From Branchiostoma belcheri (taxonomy: Eukaryota; Chordata; Leptocardii; Amphioxiformes; Branchiostomatidae), in assembly GCF_001625305.1 (NCBI RefSeq), contig NW_017803669.1:216443-280442 (forward strand): a DNA stretch of 64,000 nucleotides. Direction: 5' to 3'. Shown here in pieces: positions 32,223 through 43,632 of this stretch. The stretch's first letter is position 1. The number at the start of each line of letters is the position of its first letter. A model generated the notes under the pieces. That model searched no databases, had not been told where the DNA came from, and saw only the letters and a program-made list of their open reading frames with translations. The translations under genes were made by a program, and so were the position numbers.

Positions 32223-32450
32223 ATTTCAGTCCATACCATGGTATGGATGAAATATATTGTGTTCCCTCATGTTTCTTCTCCTTCTCCTTCTCCTCCTGCC
32301 ACACAGTCAAAGGGATTCAACTCTGTCATTTTTTAGTCAAATAACCTGAAATTTGGCAAGGAGGTAGAGTGGGCCAATACCCCTAGGCGTTTTTTTCATT
32401 TTTTTGATACATGCCTTTGAAAAATTTTTATGAAGGTTTTTTGGGTCATT
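32223..32450 (+). repeat. dispersed repeat family B (copy 3)
   Basis: It begins with an imperfect palindrome centred on CCATACCATGGTATGG (32231-32246), then TTTCTTCTCCTTCTCC, CTGCCACA, CTGAAATTTGGCAAGGAGG and CCCCTAGGCGTTTTTTT as in 1727-1860. The leading hairpin is different in sequence from the GGTTCACC hairpin of the other copies but sits at the same place. Confidence 0.7.
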
Positions 32451-32950
32451 TTTCGACAAAAAATGTATTTTTGGATCCTGAGCGCTGGTTTTACAACCAA
32501 ATGATCTGAAATTCGGTATAAGGGTACCTTGAACATGTGTTTACAGAATAGCAGTCACATGTTTGGCATACACCATTTCCAAATGACTCATTTAGAGGAC
32601 TTTAATGGCTATTTTCAGCCAAAAAAGGGGCCAAAAGTGCTGTACCCGTTCCACGTTCGATCTAAAGAATGCCCGTTCTATCTGCCGTTGGCCATCGAAC
32701 ACATCGAACATTGCGGGTTACCTGAGGTCACGTTGCACGTAAGTCGTGCACAATGACCCACACATTCAATTTTATGTAACGTTACCTAGATTTTTACGTC
32801 ATCAGTCATCTACAATCACGACGAGGGAATATGCAGACCATCCTAATCCTGGGTGCCGCAAAGTTTTTCGGAAGGTATGTGTAACTTGTAAGAAAATATT
32901 CGTCACTCCCGGCGCGGCACAAGAACTCATGCCGACTAAATGGTTCGCTA
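32451..32950 (+). other. possible exon fragment(s), RhoGAP-like
   Basis: From about 32640 the frame reads CPFYLPLAIEHIEHCGLPEV then TLH and meets a good splice donor, CAC|GTAAGT, at 32739. The pattern P-F-hydrophobic...IE-HIE--GL resembles the start of RhoGAP domains, but the diagnostic GIYR-x-SG arginine-finger segment is not intact. Downstream, ATGCAG|ACC...GGAAG|GTATGT (about 32837-32875) looks like another short exon. Sequence before 32630 is repeat module. Weak evidence. Confidence 0.2.
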
Positions 32951-33079
32951 CCTGAGGACTTTCCACAACCATGATGATATTATACTTATATTAGAAAGGA
33001 ATATGTTATAGATCAATCATGTTGAAATGATAATTGTAATACATGGTTCTATTTAATATCGGTAGTTTTGTTTCTTATT

Positions 33080-33910
33080 TTGATGGGGGAAACTGTCAAA
33101 AATCGAGGGGACGCAAACCGATATCGGCGCACTTCCGGGTGCATAACGCCAAAATTTCTCGACGATTGTGTAAAAATGACCACTCATTTGCCGCCTCCGG
33201 TAGCGTGTACATGGTAGTGTGATCATATCGTGCCGAAGTCAGCGTCAAACGTCAAAAAAGCCGCGTAAAAATATACATGTAGTTGCAAAACACATTTCCA
33301 GCCGCGCTCAGCAGAGCTTCGCTGTCACAAACAGCACGGACGGACCCTGCATGCTTCATTAACATATGCAAGTAGCAAAGCACTGCTACGCTCTGATTGG
33401 TTCACCTTTGATGACCTGCGCTCTGATTGGCTAGAACGAAGCCGGCTGCATGCCGGGGCGCGCGAAGTGAAGAGAACTCGAGCCACATGTTTACGCTGCT
33501 TTATACCTTATTTCTACGACTAATTAGCAACATCCTAGTCACGAAATGCGTACTCAAAAGAATTTTTTTCGGGAATAAATATATATGTACATGTGGGATT
33601 GTGGTGCCTTTGGCGTAATTTTGTTGGTCACGTACAACGTAATGTAACACGGAAGTGCACGGAGTCGGACGATTATGGAGTCGCGGCACGGCTTTCCGTC
33701 CGGTCCCACTCTAAACAAAAAAGGACATAACAAAACTCACCAAAACTGGCCTAGAATTAGCCATAAAATGTTTGCAGGCACGTGTAAATATGCTGCCTTT
33801 TTTCGAGTGTTATAGGCATTTTCCGCGATGTTTTTGCACATCCCTAACGTTACCTCACGCCCGCCGCCTATTACAATGTACGGCGGACCGGGGTATTTAT
33901 AACAGTTACT
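33080..33910. promoter_or_regulatory. CpG-rich, promoter-like stretch
   Basis: CpG is dense compared with the flanks. Motifs: ACTTCCGG (ETS) at 33131, CGGAAGTG (ETS) at 33650, and a direct repeat of GCTCTGATTGG (CCAAT boxes) at 33390 and 33420 spaced 30 bp. GGTATTTATAA near 33892 is TATA-like. Direction is not clear and no exon could be attached. It may equally be CpG-rich repeat DNA, since sequence from 34640 on is Helitron subfamily. Confidence 0.35.
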
Positions 33911-34159
33911 TCAGATCATCTAGGATTGCATATTCGGTGGTAAAGTAAGTAAACAAACAGAGAAAAACAGTAAAATAAAGTTGACAAACTATAGAAACGC
34001 TTGCCTGGGCAACAGTGACAAAAGAAAATATCGATCTAATTGATGCACCGGTGATCGTTAAAACGTTTTAAACGTTACAATATAGTAAAATGCATGCGCA
34101 GGCTAGATCAACGTTCCTTCCACTGTTCCAGCAGTGCGCCGGTAGTAAATCATGCAATA

Positions 34160-34560
34160 CTAGCGCGTTTGTAAACGGGTTAGTAACGAAAAAGTAACCA
34201 GTTAGTAACGGAAAACTAACGAGTTAGAAATGCGATCATAGTAACGGTGGTGATTGTAACTATAACGGGAACGGTACTGTAGTAGTTTCATAGTATACAC
34301 AAATCATGTATAGCATATTCAACATCTGATATTTGTAGTTGCATGGTATATGTATGATATATATAATCATGTCAATCATATGTAGATTATTCAATATATG
34401 AATGTAGTGTTTTATAGTATATGTAAGTCATGTACATCTTATTCAATATTTATGTATAGTGTCATAGTGCATTTAATTAATGTATAGTTCAATATGTATG
34501 TATGTATAGTTTTATAGTTCATCCATATATATTTACAAAGTTATGTATAGTTTCCTTTTC
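34160..34560. repeat. degenerate tandem AT-rich repeats
   Basis: 34169-34235 repeats GTTAGTAACG-like words every 17-20 bp. 34290-34545 holds four to five diverged units built on ATTCAATAT...GTATAGTTTTATAGT with a period of 50-75 bp. Probably an old satellite inside the Helitron body that ends at 34854. Confidence 0.6.
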
Positions 34561-34822
34561 TTTGCAATTAGACCTTCAAAATGTATCAAATCTCATCATT
34601 GTTAGTATTTACATACCTGCTATAAGATTGTGCGATATATAAGAGTGATGTGAAATTTTGTAAGTAAAGCTGTCGAGATTCAAAGTGCTGATCTTGCATC
34701 TTTGTTATCAATTACATAGCTCTAATATAATTCATTTATTTGAGAATCTTCCAGTTTTGCACTGGGGTGAGTTTGGAATAGTCCACTTTTGCGTGGGAGG
34801 GAGATGGACTGAAATATGCTGT

Positions 34823-34854
34823 ATTTGCTCCCAAGCAAATGTCGGCCTTTCTAG
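34823..34854 (+). mobile_element. Helitron 3' terminus
   Basis: Perfect hairpin ATTTGCTCCCAAGCAAAT (34823-34840), 10-base spacer and CTAG at 34851-34854, followed by T. About 200 bp upstream is shared, inverted, with 16816-17030. Confidence 0.9.
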
Positions 34855-34855
34855 T

Positions 34856-34920
34856 GTTATGTTATGTTATGTTATGTTATGTTATGTTATGTTATGTTAT
34901 GTTATGTTATGTTATGTTAT
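34856..34920 (+). repeat. (GTTAT)13 microsatellite abutting the Helitron end
   Basis: Thirteen perfect GTTAT units begin one base after the CTAG of the Helitron terminus. Confidence 0.97.
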
Positions 34921-35311
34921 GTTGTACACGTGTATAGGTTTCATGTTTTCATTTGCGTTCATGTGTTGCTGTGTATGTGTGTGAACACAATAACTCAAGA
35001 AGGCCAAAATGAATTGATAGGTGGTAGGTAGACAGGTCTTCATATAAGTCCTCAAAATGATTAATTTTGGGCCCCCTGGTGACTTGTTATGGTACTGCAG
35101 CCAACCTCCAGGTTTGATATCTTGGCTACTCATTTTTCTGTAAATGCATTCAGACTGTAGAAGTCTTTTAATGTCACACATACATGTTTTGGGCCAATTG
35201 TATCCACTGATACATGTGTAAGTAACTCTCACAGTCTAAGCCCTAGGAAACATTCCATTAAGGAAAAGCATGGAACATCTACATATTAATATACATGTAC
35301 AATGTAATTAA

Positions 35312-35656
35312 GGCCACACCAATTTAATTTCTTGGTTAACGGATTCGCCGCTTCATTTTTTTCTGATTTGCACATAAAAATAAAAATTCAGAATCAACTG
35401 TAAAATGCTCATACATGTATTTTGCACTGAACAGTTGAAAACAGTCCTTTTCATCCTAGTTGTTACAGTTATTCCATCTTTCAATGCAATGGTATCATGC
35501 ATACCAGCCTGGCGTGTTGACTTCATGACTTCTATCGTACCATTTTGGGCCATAATAGGATGCCTAGGCCTTTTTTTATTTTTCATTTTTTTCGCCCGCT
35601 CGCTCCATTATTTTTCTAGAAAAATCCGTTAATCAAGAGATTGAATTGGTGTGGCC
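35312..35656 (-). mobile_element. PIF/Harbinger-like MITE, complete (copy 5)
   Basis: 345 bp in reverse orientation (CGCTTCATTTTT on the left, CGCCCGCTCGCTCC near the right end). TAA duplication at 35309-35311 and 35657-35659. Slightly shortened in the middle relative to other copies. Confidence 0.9.
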
Positions 35657-35659
35657 TAA

Positions 35660-36214
35660 GTGTATGCATAGCATCTAGCTATATAGGTGGCACCATTCAT
35701 GGCTGTGTTATGGCTTTGTTTCTGTTCATCACCAGTCAGCATGTCGTAACCCTCCTGAATAAGTACCACATAATTGCTCCCTTCCAATTTGCTCCAAGGC
35801 CACACAAAAAAGGAGGCCACCACATCGTAATAGCAAGACCAATCTCCTTCCAACTGCCTTATCTATGTACCAACAAACTGAGGGGCAATAAAGGACAAGA
35901 GATCATTCTGTATCTTTGCAGTTGTACATCTATATAACACACTGCATAGGTACGATTTGGGGGTATTTCTTGCGCAACGCATCACACCACAGCGAAATGC
36001 TGTTTCCATCAGGCAGATACAGATTTTGGTTATTGATTAAAAACAGTTCTTTCGTCAACTGTAGTCGAAATGGTGAGCCGTTCTCCAATGTGTTTGCAGT
36101 GAAAGGTCATTGTTGTCTTCATTGTATTTCCATGTTATTGGGCATGTGATGTGTTGTTATGTCCGTGATGATGCACGTTGTTTTCATTTCACTGTAGCAG
36201 TTTTTATATTGAGG
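35660..36214. other. unannotated sequence
   Basis: Nothing recognised; 98-codon and shorter frames lack domains. Confidence 0.35.
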
Positions 36215-36217
36215 TAA

Positions 36218-36589
36218 GGTCACACCAATTTAATTTCTTGGTTAACGGATTTGCCCGCTTAATTTTTTCTGATTTGCAAATAAAAATAAAAATTCAGAAT
36301 CAACTGCAAAATGCTCATATTTTGCCCTGAACAGTTGAAAACAGTCCTTTTCATCCTAGTTGTTACAGTTATTCCATTTTTCAATGCAATGGTATCATTA
36401 AAAGTTCAAAATTCATTGTTTAAATTTTGAACCAGCCTGGTGTGTTGACTTCATGGCTCCAATCGTACCATTTTAGGCCATAATATATAGGATGCCTAGG
36501 CCTGTTTTATTTATTTATTTTTTCGCCCGCCCGCCTGCTCCATTATTTTTCTAGAAAATCCGTTAACCAAGAAATTAAATTGGTGTGGC
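36218..36589 (-). mobile_element. PIF/Harbinger-like MITE (copy 6)
   Basis: Reverse orientation, TAA before the left end. The right terminus reads GGTGTGGC followed by ATA, so the last base and the target duplication have been lost. Confidence 0.85.
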
Positions 36590-37238
36590 ATATTTCCGAA
36601 ACACCGATATTTTTATAATCCTGTGGAATAGGCCGTAGCTTGATTTTAAAAATGTAACTGACGGGAGTGTGTAGTACAGGCGAGGTTTTGTAAGCAGATA
36701 TTAGGTGGTTGTGTATAACCATTCGCGAGTACATGTATGTTTGGATTGTGACTTCTTGTGACTGTGACTGGTTTACACCTATTACGATACCTTATCAAAT
36801 AAATGATATATAAATGAAAGATGTTGTTATGAAATATGACTTTATACATATGTTTAGATTGCACGGAGAATTGTCGCCTATGGACACTTGTTTCCCCCCC
36901 CCCCATTTTCTGACAAAATCTGTACATTTGGGGTCCTGGAGACCTGTTATTACACTCAAATCATCTGAAATTTGGTATGGGTATGCTTTATACAAAAATG
37001 TATATCTGCCAACAACAATTCATTATAATTTTTGGCATACCTAATAATCTGTAAAATCAGACAAGTCATTTCATATTCTTCTCTGTGGTGTTGCTTTATC
37101 ACAGAAATAGGAAGATGAAATAAACATACAAAGTTACAGCACCTCCTCCTGTTGCCACTCACAAATCTAAAAGATAATCCATTACTCAATGACAGAACTC
37201 CAAAAGGTACCTTTCCTTCAGTATCATGCCACTTTCCC
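36590..37238. other. unannotated sequence with repeat module
   Basis: 36900-37040 carries the CAAATCATCTGAAATTTGGTATGG module. A C-run lies at 36895-36904. Nothing else is recognised. Confidence 0.4.
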
Positions 37239-38115
37239 TTAGCCTCTACCAGGCTTCAGGAGGTGGCTGGAAGGAAAGAATAGAAATTGGCCAAATACGT
37301 AGAGAGATAACATGCCAGGGGAGTTGGTCTGGTAGAGAGAACTGTTTGCTGCACCCGAAACCTGTGCGGGGTCGCCATATCTTTGAAGTCCACTAATCGC
37401 TATCTAATAGGTGCCAAGTAGCTAAATTACCCCTTTATTACTATACAACTGGGCCGTGATTGACTGTGACACAAACAGGTGGTGTGACAATGTGACAGAG
37501 TGTCTCAGAGGTCCTGAAATGGTACATTTTCCTGTCAAAATAAACACAAAAATCCAAGAAATGAGAACGCCATAATATTTAAGATCACACCGACCATGTT
37601 TGATCAAGATATTTGTGGATAAGCTGGATGAGCCCCCATTTTCAGTCCGTATGCTTCCCTGTCGCTAGTGGCGTGGGGTACAATGGCCGCACTGCACCCG
37701 GCGCACTTAAAAATTTTGTGCGGTGCAGTCGGCATTAATATGTGCCAACTAATATTATTTCCAATATCAGTATAACATACTAGTAGTTTTCTTTTTTTCA
37801 TTCTTGACAATATACAGTTTGTTTGACCATTGTACGGGCCGGCTGTCTTCTCTAGATGTATACACACATGGGTGTGGCTCCCCATGGCGCGCTGTTTGGT
37901 TTATTGCTTAAATGATCTTCAGCACTGAGATAGTTCTTTTGTTGGAATAATGAGGGGATTACCTTTATACCGTTTGATCATATAGCGACCCCGCACAGGC
38001 TTTGGGTGAGGCAAACAGTTCTCCTACCAAACCAACTCCCCTGGCATGTTATCTCTCTCTTGGCCAATTTCTACTCTTTCCTTCCAGCCACCTCCCGAAG
38101 CCCGGTAGAGGCTAA
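37239..38115. mobile_element. foldback element, 877 bp
   Basis: Arms at 37239-37380 and 37981-38115 are inverted with roughly 85-90% identity by eye (TTAGCCTCTACC...; GATAACATGCCAGGGGAGTT; CCTGTGCGGGGTCGC). The 600-bp loop contains a secondary hairpin (ACTGCACCCGGCGCACTT... near 37690). No clear target duplication and no coding sequence. Confidence 0.8.
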
Positions 38116-38842
38116 CCTTCGCTGTGTCATGTCCAGTCATTGCAGCCCAGTCTGCAGGTATTTGAGATGAATGACTGAATGTACATCTAATGGGGGTTTC
38201 AGATTGACCAGAGTTGCCTCCAGCTACATGCCCTCCACTTGATCTGTAGGCATGACTGGAATGTTGATTATTAACCGGGGTACTCTAGACAGACAGATTC
38301 TGCCTTCATTGCTCAAGACTTACATGTAGGAGTGAGGCTGTTTGGTAGTACATTTTTTTCCAAAAAAAACTGTAATGTTATGAAAACAAGCTCTTTTATA
38401 AAAAGCTGTCATTTGACGCCATTGTGTTTTTGCACAACAAAATCTTATGCAACAAATGTACTTTTTCTTTGAATAAAGTGATGATAAGACCTTTGATTGA
38501 AATCTAGCTATGCTATACTATATACACATGTACATTGGGATTGTCACTATTGGTATGTACTAGATAGTTTAGGAAAAGATAACGAGAATTGATTCTCATT
38601 AGAAGCTAATTAACATCATTTTTAAGTTAGGAAATTAGGTTCTTAACTACATCAAATCTGAAATACAAAGATTTCTTATGTGATGTAACAAGCAATTCAT
38701 TTCAATTTTGCTGTTTTTTTTATATTGACAGCGTGTCAATCGCCATGCTACATGTAATTATTATCCATAGGAAGAATGTTAATCCCCAAGAGTGCAATTT
38801 CAGGCAACACTTCCCCATATAAAGGAAAGAACAATAAGTAGT
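38116..38842. other. unannotated sequence
   Basis: Nothing recognised. Confidence 0.35.
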
Positions 38843-39091
38843 TTTTGAATGTTAAAATAATAAGTAATAGGAACTTAAGTTTTTGAATGTTAAAAAGCAA
38901 AACGGTGGATGTTAAAAAAGAAAATTTAAAAAACTCATACGTCGGGACTTGAACAATTAGCTTTTGAGTGTTAAAAGCAAAACAGCGAGTGTTAAAAAGG
39001 AAATTAAAAAACGTTCCACATCGGGAACCAAACCCGCGGTGTGCAGACATTGCCACTCAGCCTCATTGCCGATCGAGCTATTGGATTGCGC
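38843..39091 (-). mobile_element. tRNA-derived SINE (copy 2, dimeric)
   Basis: The minus-strand head (39091 to about 39017) has A box TAGCTCGATCGG and B box GGTTTGGTTCC. Its tail (TTTTAACACTC, GCTTTTAACACTCAAAAG) is followed on the minus strand by a second, head-truncated unit that keeps only the B-box part (GTTCAAGTCCCGACG, 38940-38955) and another tail. The arrangement is head-to-tail SINE dimerisation. Confidence 0.7.
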
Positions 39092-42000
39092 AATTCATAA
39101 TTATCCACCTATACAACAATCTATACATCACCTCCCCTCCGCACGAAATGGTCAGGTCCGAGCAGGATGAACGAATTATGATTGAAGCATGAAAGCCCGT
39201 ATTTAAAAAGAGTAACTATAAAACATATTGACATTCCTGACTAAGAACAATGCAGCAGCGCTGCATGCGGCAAACGTAAAAACAATTAAAATTTAAACCA
39301 ATGAGAATCATATTCTTAATATGTAATGAATGTTAGACACCAAACAAAAGACAATTGGATAAAGTTTTATCATACTGTAAGACATTACATTTCAATACGA
39401 GCGATCGCTGTTTTTATTTACATCATATACATGCAAATTATTTGAAGACATAAGCAAACTATCGATGGGCAAATCAACCAACCGTCACCCGGTTTTTGCC
39501 TACCATCATGGCGATCGTTCGTATTGGCACTACATGTATGTTTTCTTCTTTTCATGCAGTATTCATATGCAAATGTCAAACTGAATTTCAGACAGCCTGG
39601 TATCTTCATCACAAGACTCACTTATACAATGTAGCTCTGGAATCTCAGCAGACAACCTCCTTCCCAATTATTTCATGACCTTGGTTTACATTTACCTCTG
39701 AGGATGAAACCATGGATCACAGCCCAGTGCTCAGACTCAGTTTTGTAATCTCCCAATTACTGGGGCACTCTTGCATTACAGCAGAGATAGCAGAATTCTT
39801 ACAAGTGCAGCACACTTAAACTTGCCCTTGCAGTGCTACAATAAGTGAGGAATGTTTGGTGACAATTTGGTGGAAGGCAAACGCAACAAATCGCAGTGTA
39901 CTGATACATGTAACTTCATCTGTAAAACCAACACAGGACATGATTTGTTTATGAGGCTGTTTTTAAAGCTGCCAAGCTAAAGGTAGGAAACTTTAAAAAA
40001 AAAAGGATAATGTTATCACGAGAGACTACATTCCTGTCATATCATGGTGTCAGAAGAAAGATGGATACATGCTAACAGGCATGTCATGGATACAAAAAAT
40101 GTAATCTGAATTGGGCTAGTAGGTATCATTTGAACATCACACAGTAATATATAATAATATATTTAGCACAATCCCCAAGCCTCACCCAATGCAGAAAGGT
40201 AGGCACTCATATGAGCATCATGTGTATTATTTTATGAAAGCTTATAAGCTTATAGTAGATGGAAAGTTGCTAGGCACACAAGTTAAGAAGGAATTGCTTT
40301 GAGACAACCTGATAAGAATTCAGGATAACTAAAGTGCTGCTCTAGTTACAAATTCTGCAGACCACCAGTTTTTTTACCATTTTTACCTTTGCTCGGGGCA
40401 GTCAGGGCCTCAATTGCCTTCTGACATTACCAGTCAGCTTCTCCACCAGGGGAAGCCATTAGCCCGGGAAGCCCCTCTGAGACGTACCCTCAACCACAGA
40501 GTGGTAATTGGAAGCAGGATGTCTGAGGATTCAAAGGAACGGACAAGACTTCTAATGGTCTCGCACAGTGTAGGTTTGGTGCCAGAGAGCATTCCAGCGG
40601 TTTGCTAATTTTCAACCACAGACTTGTGTCTGAAGTGTGATGCATCCTCAAGAGTAACACATTCAGGATTTGGTCCAGAGAACGAAACCCATTAAAACTG
40701 GCATTAAATTCTGTATAGTCTAACCATGCACAATGAAGTTTGAAAATGTTTGCAAGTTTTCATATGAAATCTCTACTGTCTGTCCCTTTCATTTGTAAGC
40801 ATTAGATATTAGTTACACTACAGACTACATTGTAGTTCTCATAGATGCTAAGACTAAGAAAATCTTGTTGTAATATAAACCTCCCAATTATCCTTGGAGA
40901 GAACGAAGCCAATGAAAGTTTTCCTTGGACATTTATCATGACAAAATGGTCAAAGGTACATGTATCTTAGCACCGATCCTTTCTAAAGGTAAACTGTTTC
41001 CAGTCAAGACAGCCAAATTAATGCCCTTTATTCCTGTTGGTTCAAAGAAGTCATTATCCCAAGGTCACCTTGAAACAGAAGAGAACCAAGACCTATTTCT
41101 GCAACAGCAGCACCCCTGGGCCTTAGGCAATCTCCATTTGTGAAAGGCACATCAGCTCCAGCTCACTGATCTATCACCATCTGCAAATCAGGCAGGGAAA
41201 AAGCTCTCCTTTTTAATGCTGCTCAGAGACCAGACAGTGCCAGGTGTTATTATTCTGCCAGCAATGTCAAGACAGGAGCCCAATCACAATGTGGAAGGGG
41301 GGGGGGGAGTTCAGAAATGGATAGAGGGAGAGTCCCTAGGAAATCTCCAAAGGATTTGGTGATCAATGGATAATGAAAAGGAGGGAGTTACATTTTTGTA
41401 CTTGAGAAGCTCTCAGATTTTTTCATAAAAGTGTTGTAAAATGTAATTAAGTAATTGGACATTCACAATCAATAAAACAAACAGATACAGTGGACATGTA
41501 CATTGGAAATGGGCAATTCTGTAGCATGACTCTCTGCCTGGTTTTGATACAGTAGACAAGTGTATTTGATGAAGTTGCTCTGTTGCAGTTTCAAAGTTTC
41601 TTCAGATTCTTCATTGAAATCAACAAAATTCAGATTGCATGGCCGGCAAGGACTAGCCTTGGGCATCGGGGTGTAAGATCTGCCATGAGATGCTCATCAC
41701 CAAGTGTTCGCTCTTGCTCTGAACTCACAGCTGTAACCTGATTACAGTTTCCAAGCTTTCATCCTACACAGTACATAAATCTTCACCAAGCACCAGGGAC
41801 CCCATAAGTACTGCATATTCTTAACTGGAAACTGGAAAGGCCAACATTTGCTCTGGAGCAAATGCAGCAAATGGCTTCACCATATCCCCCATACCAAAAA
41901 TAGACCCATCCCCCCTCCCGCACAAATGGATTGTTCCTAAAGCACCCCTGTCCAAAATGTGGACAGTTCTAATAGTCTATACCCCCTTAAGCTTGCAGCA

Positions 42001-42245
42001 ATGGAATCTTCAAACGCCTTCTGCTGTTGGAACATGACCCAAGGACATTCTGTGATAAAACATCCTTGGTAGAACCAGTGTTCTATTTAGAACTGTCACA
42101 CAGTGTCAGATAGGGATTTGGGTTTTCAAGCTACAATATCTGTTTTTACTGAAAGTAATGTAAATAAAAGTATTTTAAAAGGCTGAATTCATGTGAATAG
42201 TGAACACTATAGTCTGAGCACTTGGTGCCAACACTACCCTAATGC
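39092..42245. other. long stretch with few recognisable repeats
   Basis: About 3.1 kb. A Helitron end is at 41832-41863. Otherwise there are simple G-runs (41297-41308), A-runs and AT-rich DNA. No gene or RNA was recognised. The sequence between 40300 and 41300 is the least repeat-like part and could be unique or conserved. Confidence 0.35.
41832..41863 (-). mobile_element. Helitron 3' terminus, mutated end
   Basis: Hairpin ATTTGCTCTGGAGCAAAT at 41846-41863 and the usual 10-base spacer (AAAGGCCAAC). The end reads CTGG on the plus strand (CCAG on the element strand) in place of CTAG. Confidence 0.7.
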
Positions 42246-42247
42246 TG

Positions 42248-42850
42248 AATTTCAGGTCATTTGGTTTTTGTACTAGTGCACAAGAGCCAAAAATTACATC
42301 AATTTTAAAGTGACAAATGCCAAAAGTGTAATTTACATTCTGTGGGCTTGTATCCAAGGATCTTCCATACCAAATTTCAGGTCATTTGGTTTCAATACTA
42401 GGGCACAGGAGCCGAAAATGTACATTTTTGGTCCGGAAATGGCAAAAAAAAAAAATTGTGCAATTTTAAAGTGTTGTATGTCAAAAGCATGAATGACATC
42501 CTTTGGGTACATGAACGTTATGTGTCCAAGGTATCCTCATAACAAATTTCAGGTCATTTGGATTTAATATTAGTCCGGAAATGACAAAAAAAAACTTTGG
42601 ATTTAATATTAGTCCGGAAATGGCAAAAAAACTATTTTGTACAATTTTAAAGTGGTGTATGTCAAAGCATGAATGCCATCCTTTGGGTATGTGTCCAAGG
42701 TATCCCCATACTAAATTTCAGGACATTTGGATTTAATATTAGGGCACAGGAGCCAAAAATATACATTTTTTTGTCAAAAAAAAGCCCAAAAGCCCTATTT
42801 TACACAATTTTAAAGTAGTGTATGTCAAAAGTGTGATGGACGTCGAATCA
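42248..42850. repeat. tandem array of 'AATTTCAGGTCATTTGG' modules
   Basis: Four units begin with this word at 42248, 42373, 42545 and 42714 (spacing 125, 172, 169 bp). Each continues with AGGGCACAGGAGCC-, CAATTTTAAAGT- and GTATGTCAAAAGC-type blocks. A smaller internal duplication (GGATTTAATATTAGTCCGGAAAT) occurs at 42559 and 42597. A fifth, separated unit lies at 43382-43590 next to a family B end, so the array appears to be the interior of that repeat family. Confidence 0.8.
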
Positions 42851-43228
42851 TGCCTTCAAGAGTTATTCCACTAAATCCGCAGACACCTACAATAAGGCCA
42901 AGTTATTCCATAGTCCTTCTGATCATGATGAAGGCAAATACCTGATGTTCACAAACTAAGGTCTTGTAGTGCATCTGCAGGTTAGCCACATTTTCCCCAA
43001 AACTACACAAAGCAGGTCCATTGACAATACAATGTAATTCAATTGTTCATTGATTTTTTGCATATCTGCGTTCATCAATTTTCCAATAAGTTTTTTGGTG
43101 CAAAGAAGAATGCCATTCTTTTTTCTGCCCTATATATAACGTTGCATATAACATACTACATGTAGTGTATGCTTGCATCCAGATGACCCTGATGATGCCA
43201 AAGTCATTTTTTCAAAGGCAACATATAG

Positions 43229-43282
43229 CCACACCCGTTTAATTTGTTAGTTCATGGATTTGCCTGCTTTTTATGTTTACCG
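43229..43282 (-). mobile_element. MITE terminal fragment
   Basis: GCCACACCCGTTTAATTTG...GGATTTGCCTGCTTTTT matches the left end of reverse-orientation MITE copies (36218, 51505) and stops after about 54 bp. Confidence 0.55.
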
Positions 43283-43381
43283 AAGGAAAACATATTGTTT
43301 TTGCTCCTTTTCTTCCTCTTCTTCTTCTCCAAACAGTGACCCCTGACCTGACCAATGACATGATTTGTTGACGTCATTTTA

Positions 43382-43632
43382 AAAAGCATGAATGACATTC
43401 TATGGACATGTATCCAAAGTATCCCAAAAATTCCTAAAATGTAATATTTTGCCTGAAAATGGCCACACACAAAAATGAAAGCCTGTATATCCACTCTACC
43501 CTCATGCCAAATTTGATGTCATTTGGTCCAAAAATGAAGAAATTGAATCCATTTAACAAAATGGCAGGAGAAGGAGAAGAAACACGAGGGAAAACAGTAT
43601 AATGTCTTCACCACACCACTACGTGAAGCCAT
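43382..43632 (-). repeat. dispersed repeat family B (copy 4)
   Basis: Inverted relative to 1687: CCACTCTACCCTCATGCCAAATTT, TCCATTTAACAAAATGGCAG, GAGAAGGAGAAGAAACA and then the degraded hairpin CTTCACCACACCACTACGTGAAG. Confidence 0.7.

Noticed and set aside
33390..33430. Tandem direct repeats as a CRISPR-like array
   Set aside because: Only two short CCAAT-containing repeats in a eukaryotic sequence; no array structure anywhere in the window.
34685..34984. 99-codon frame with repeated MLCYV
   Set aside because: Translation of the GTTAT microsatellite.
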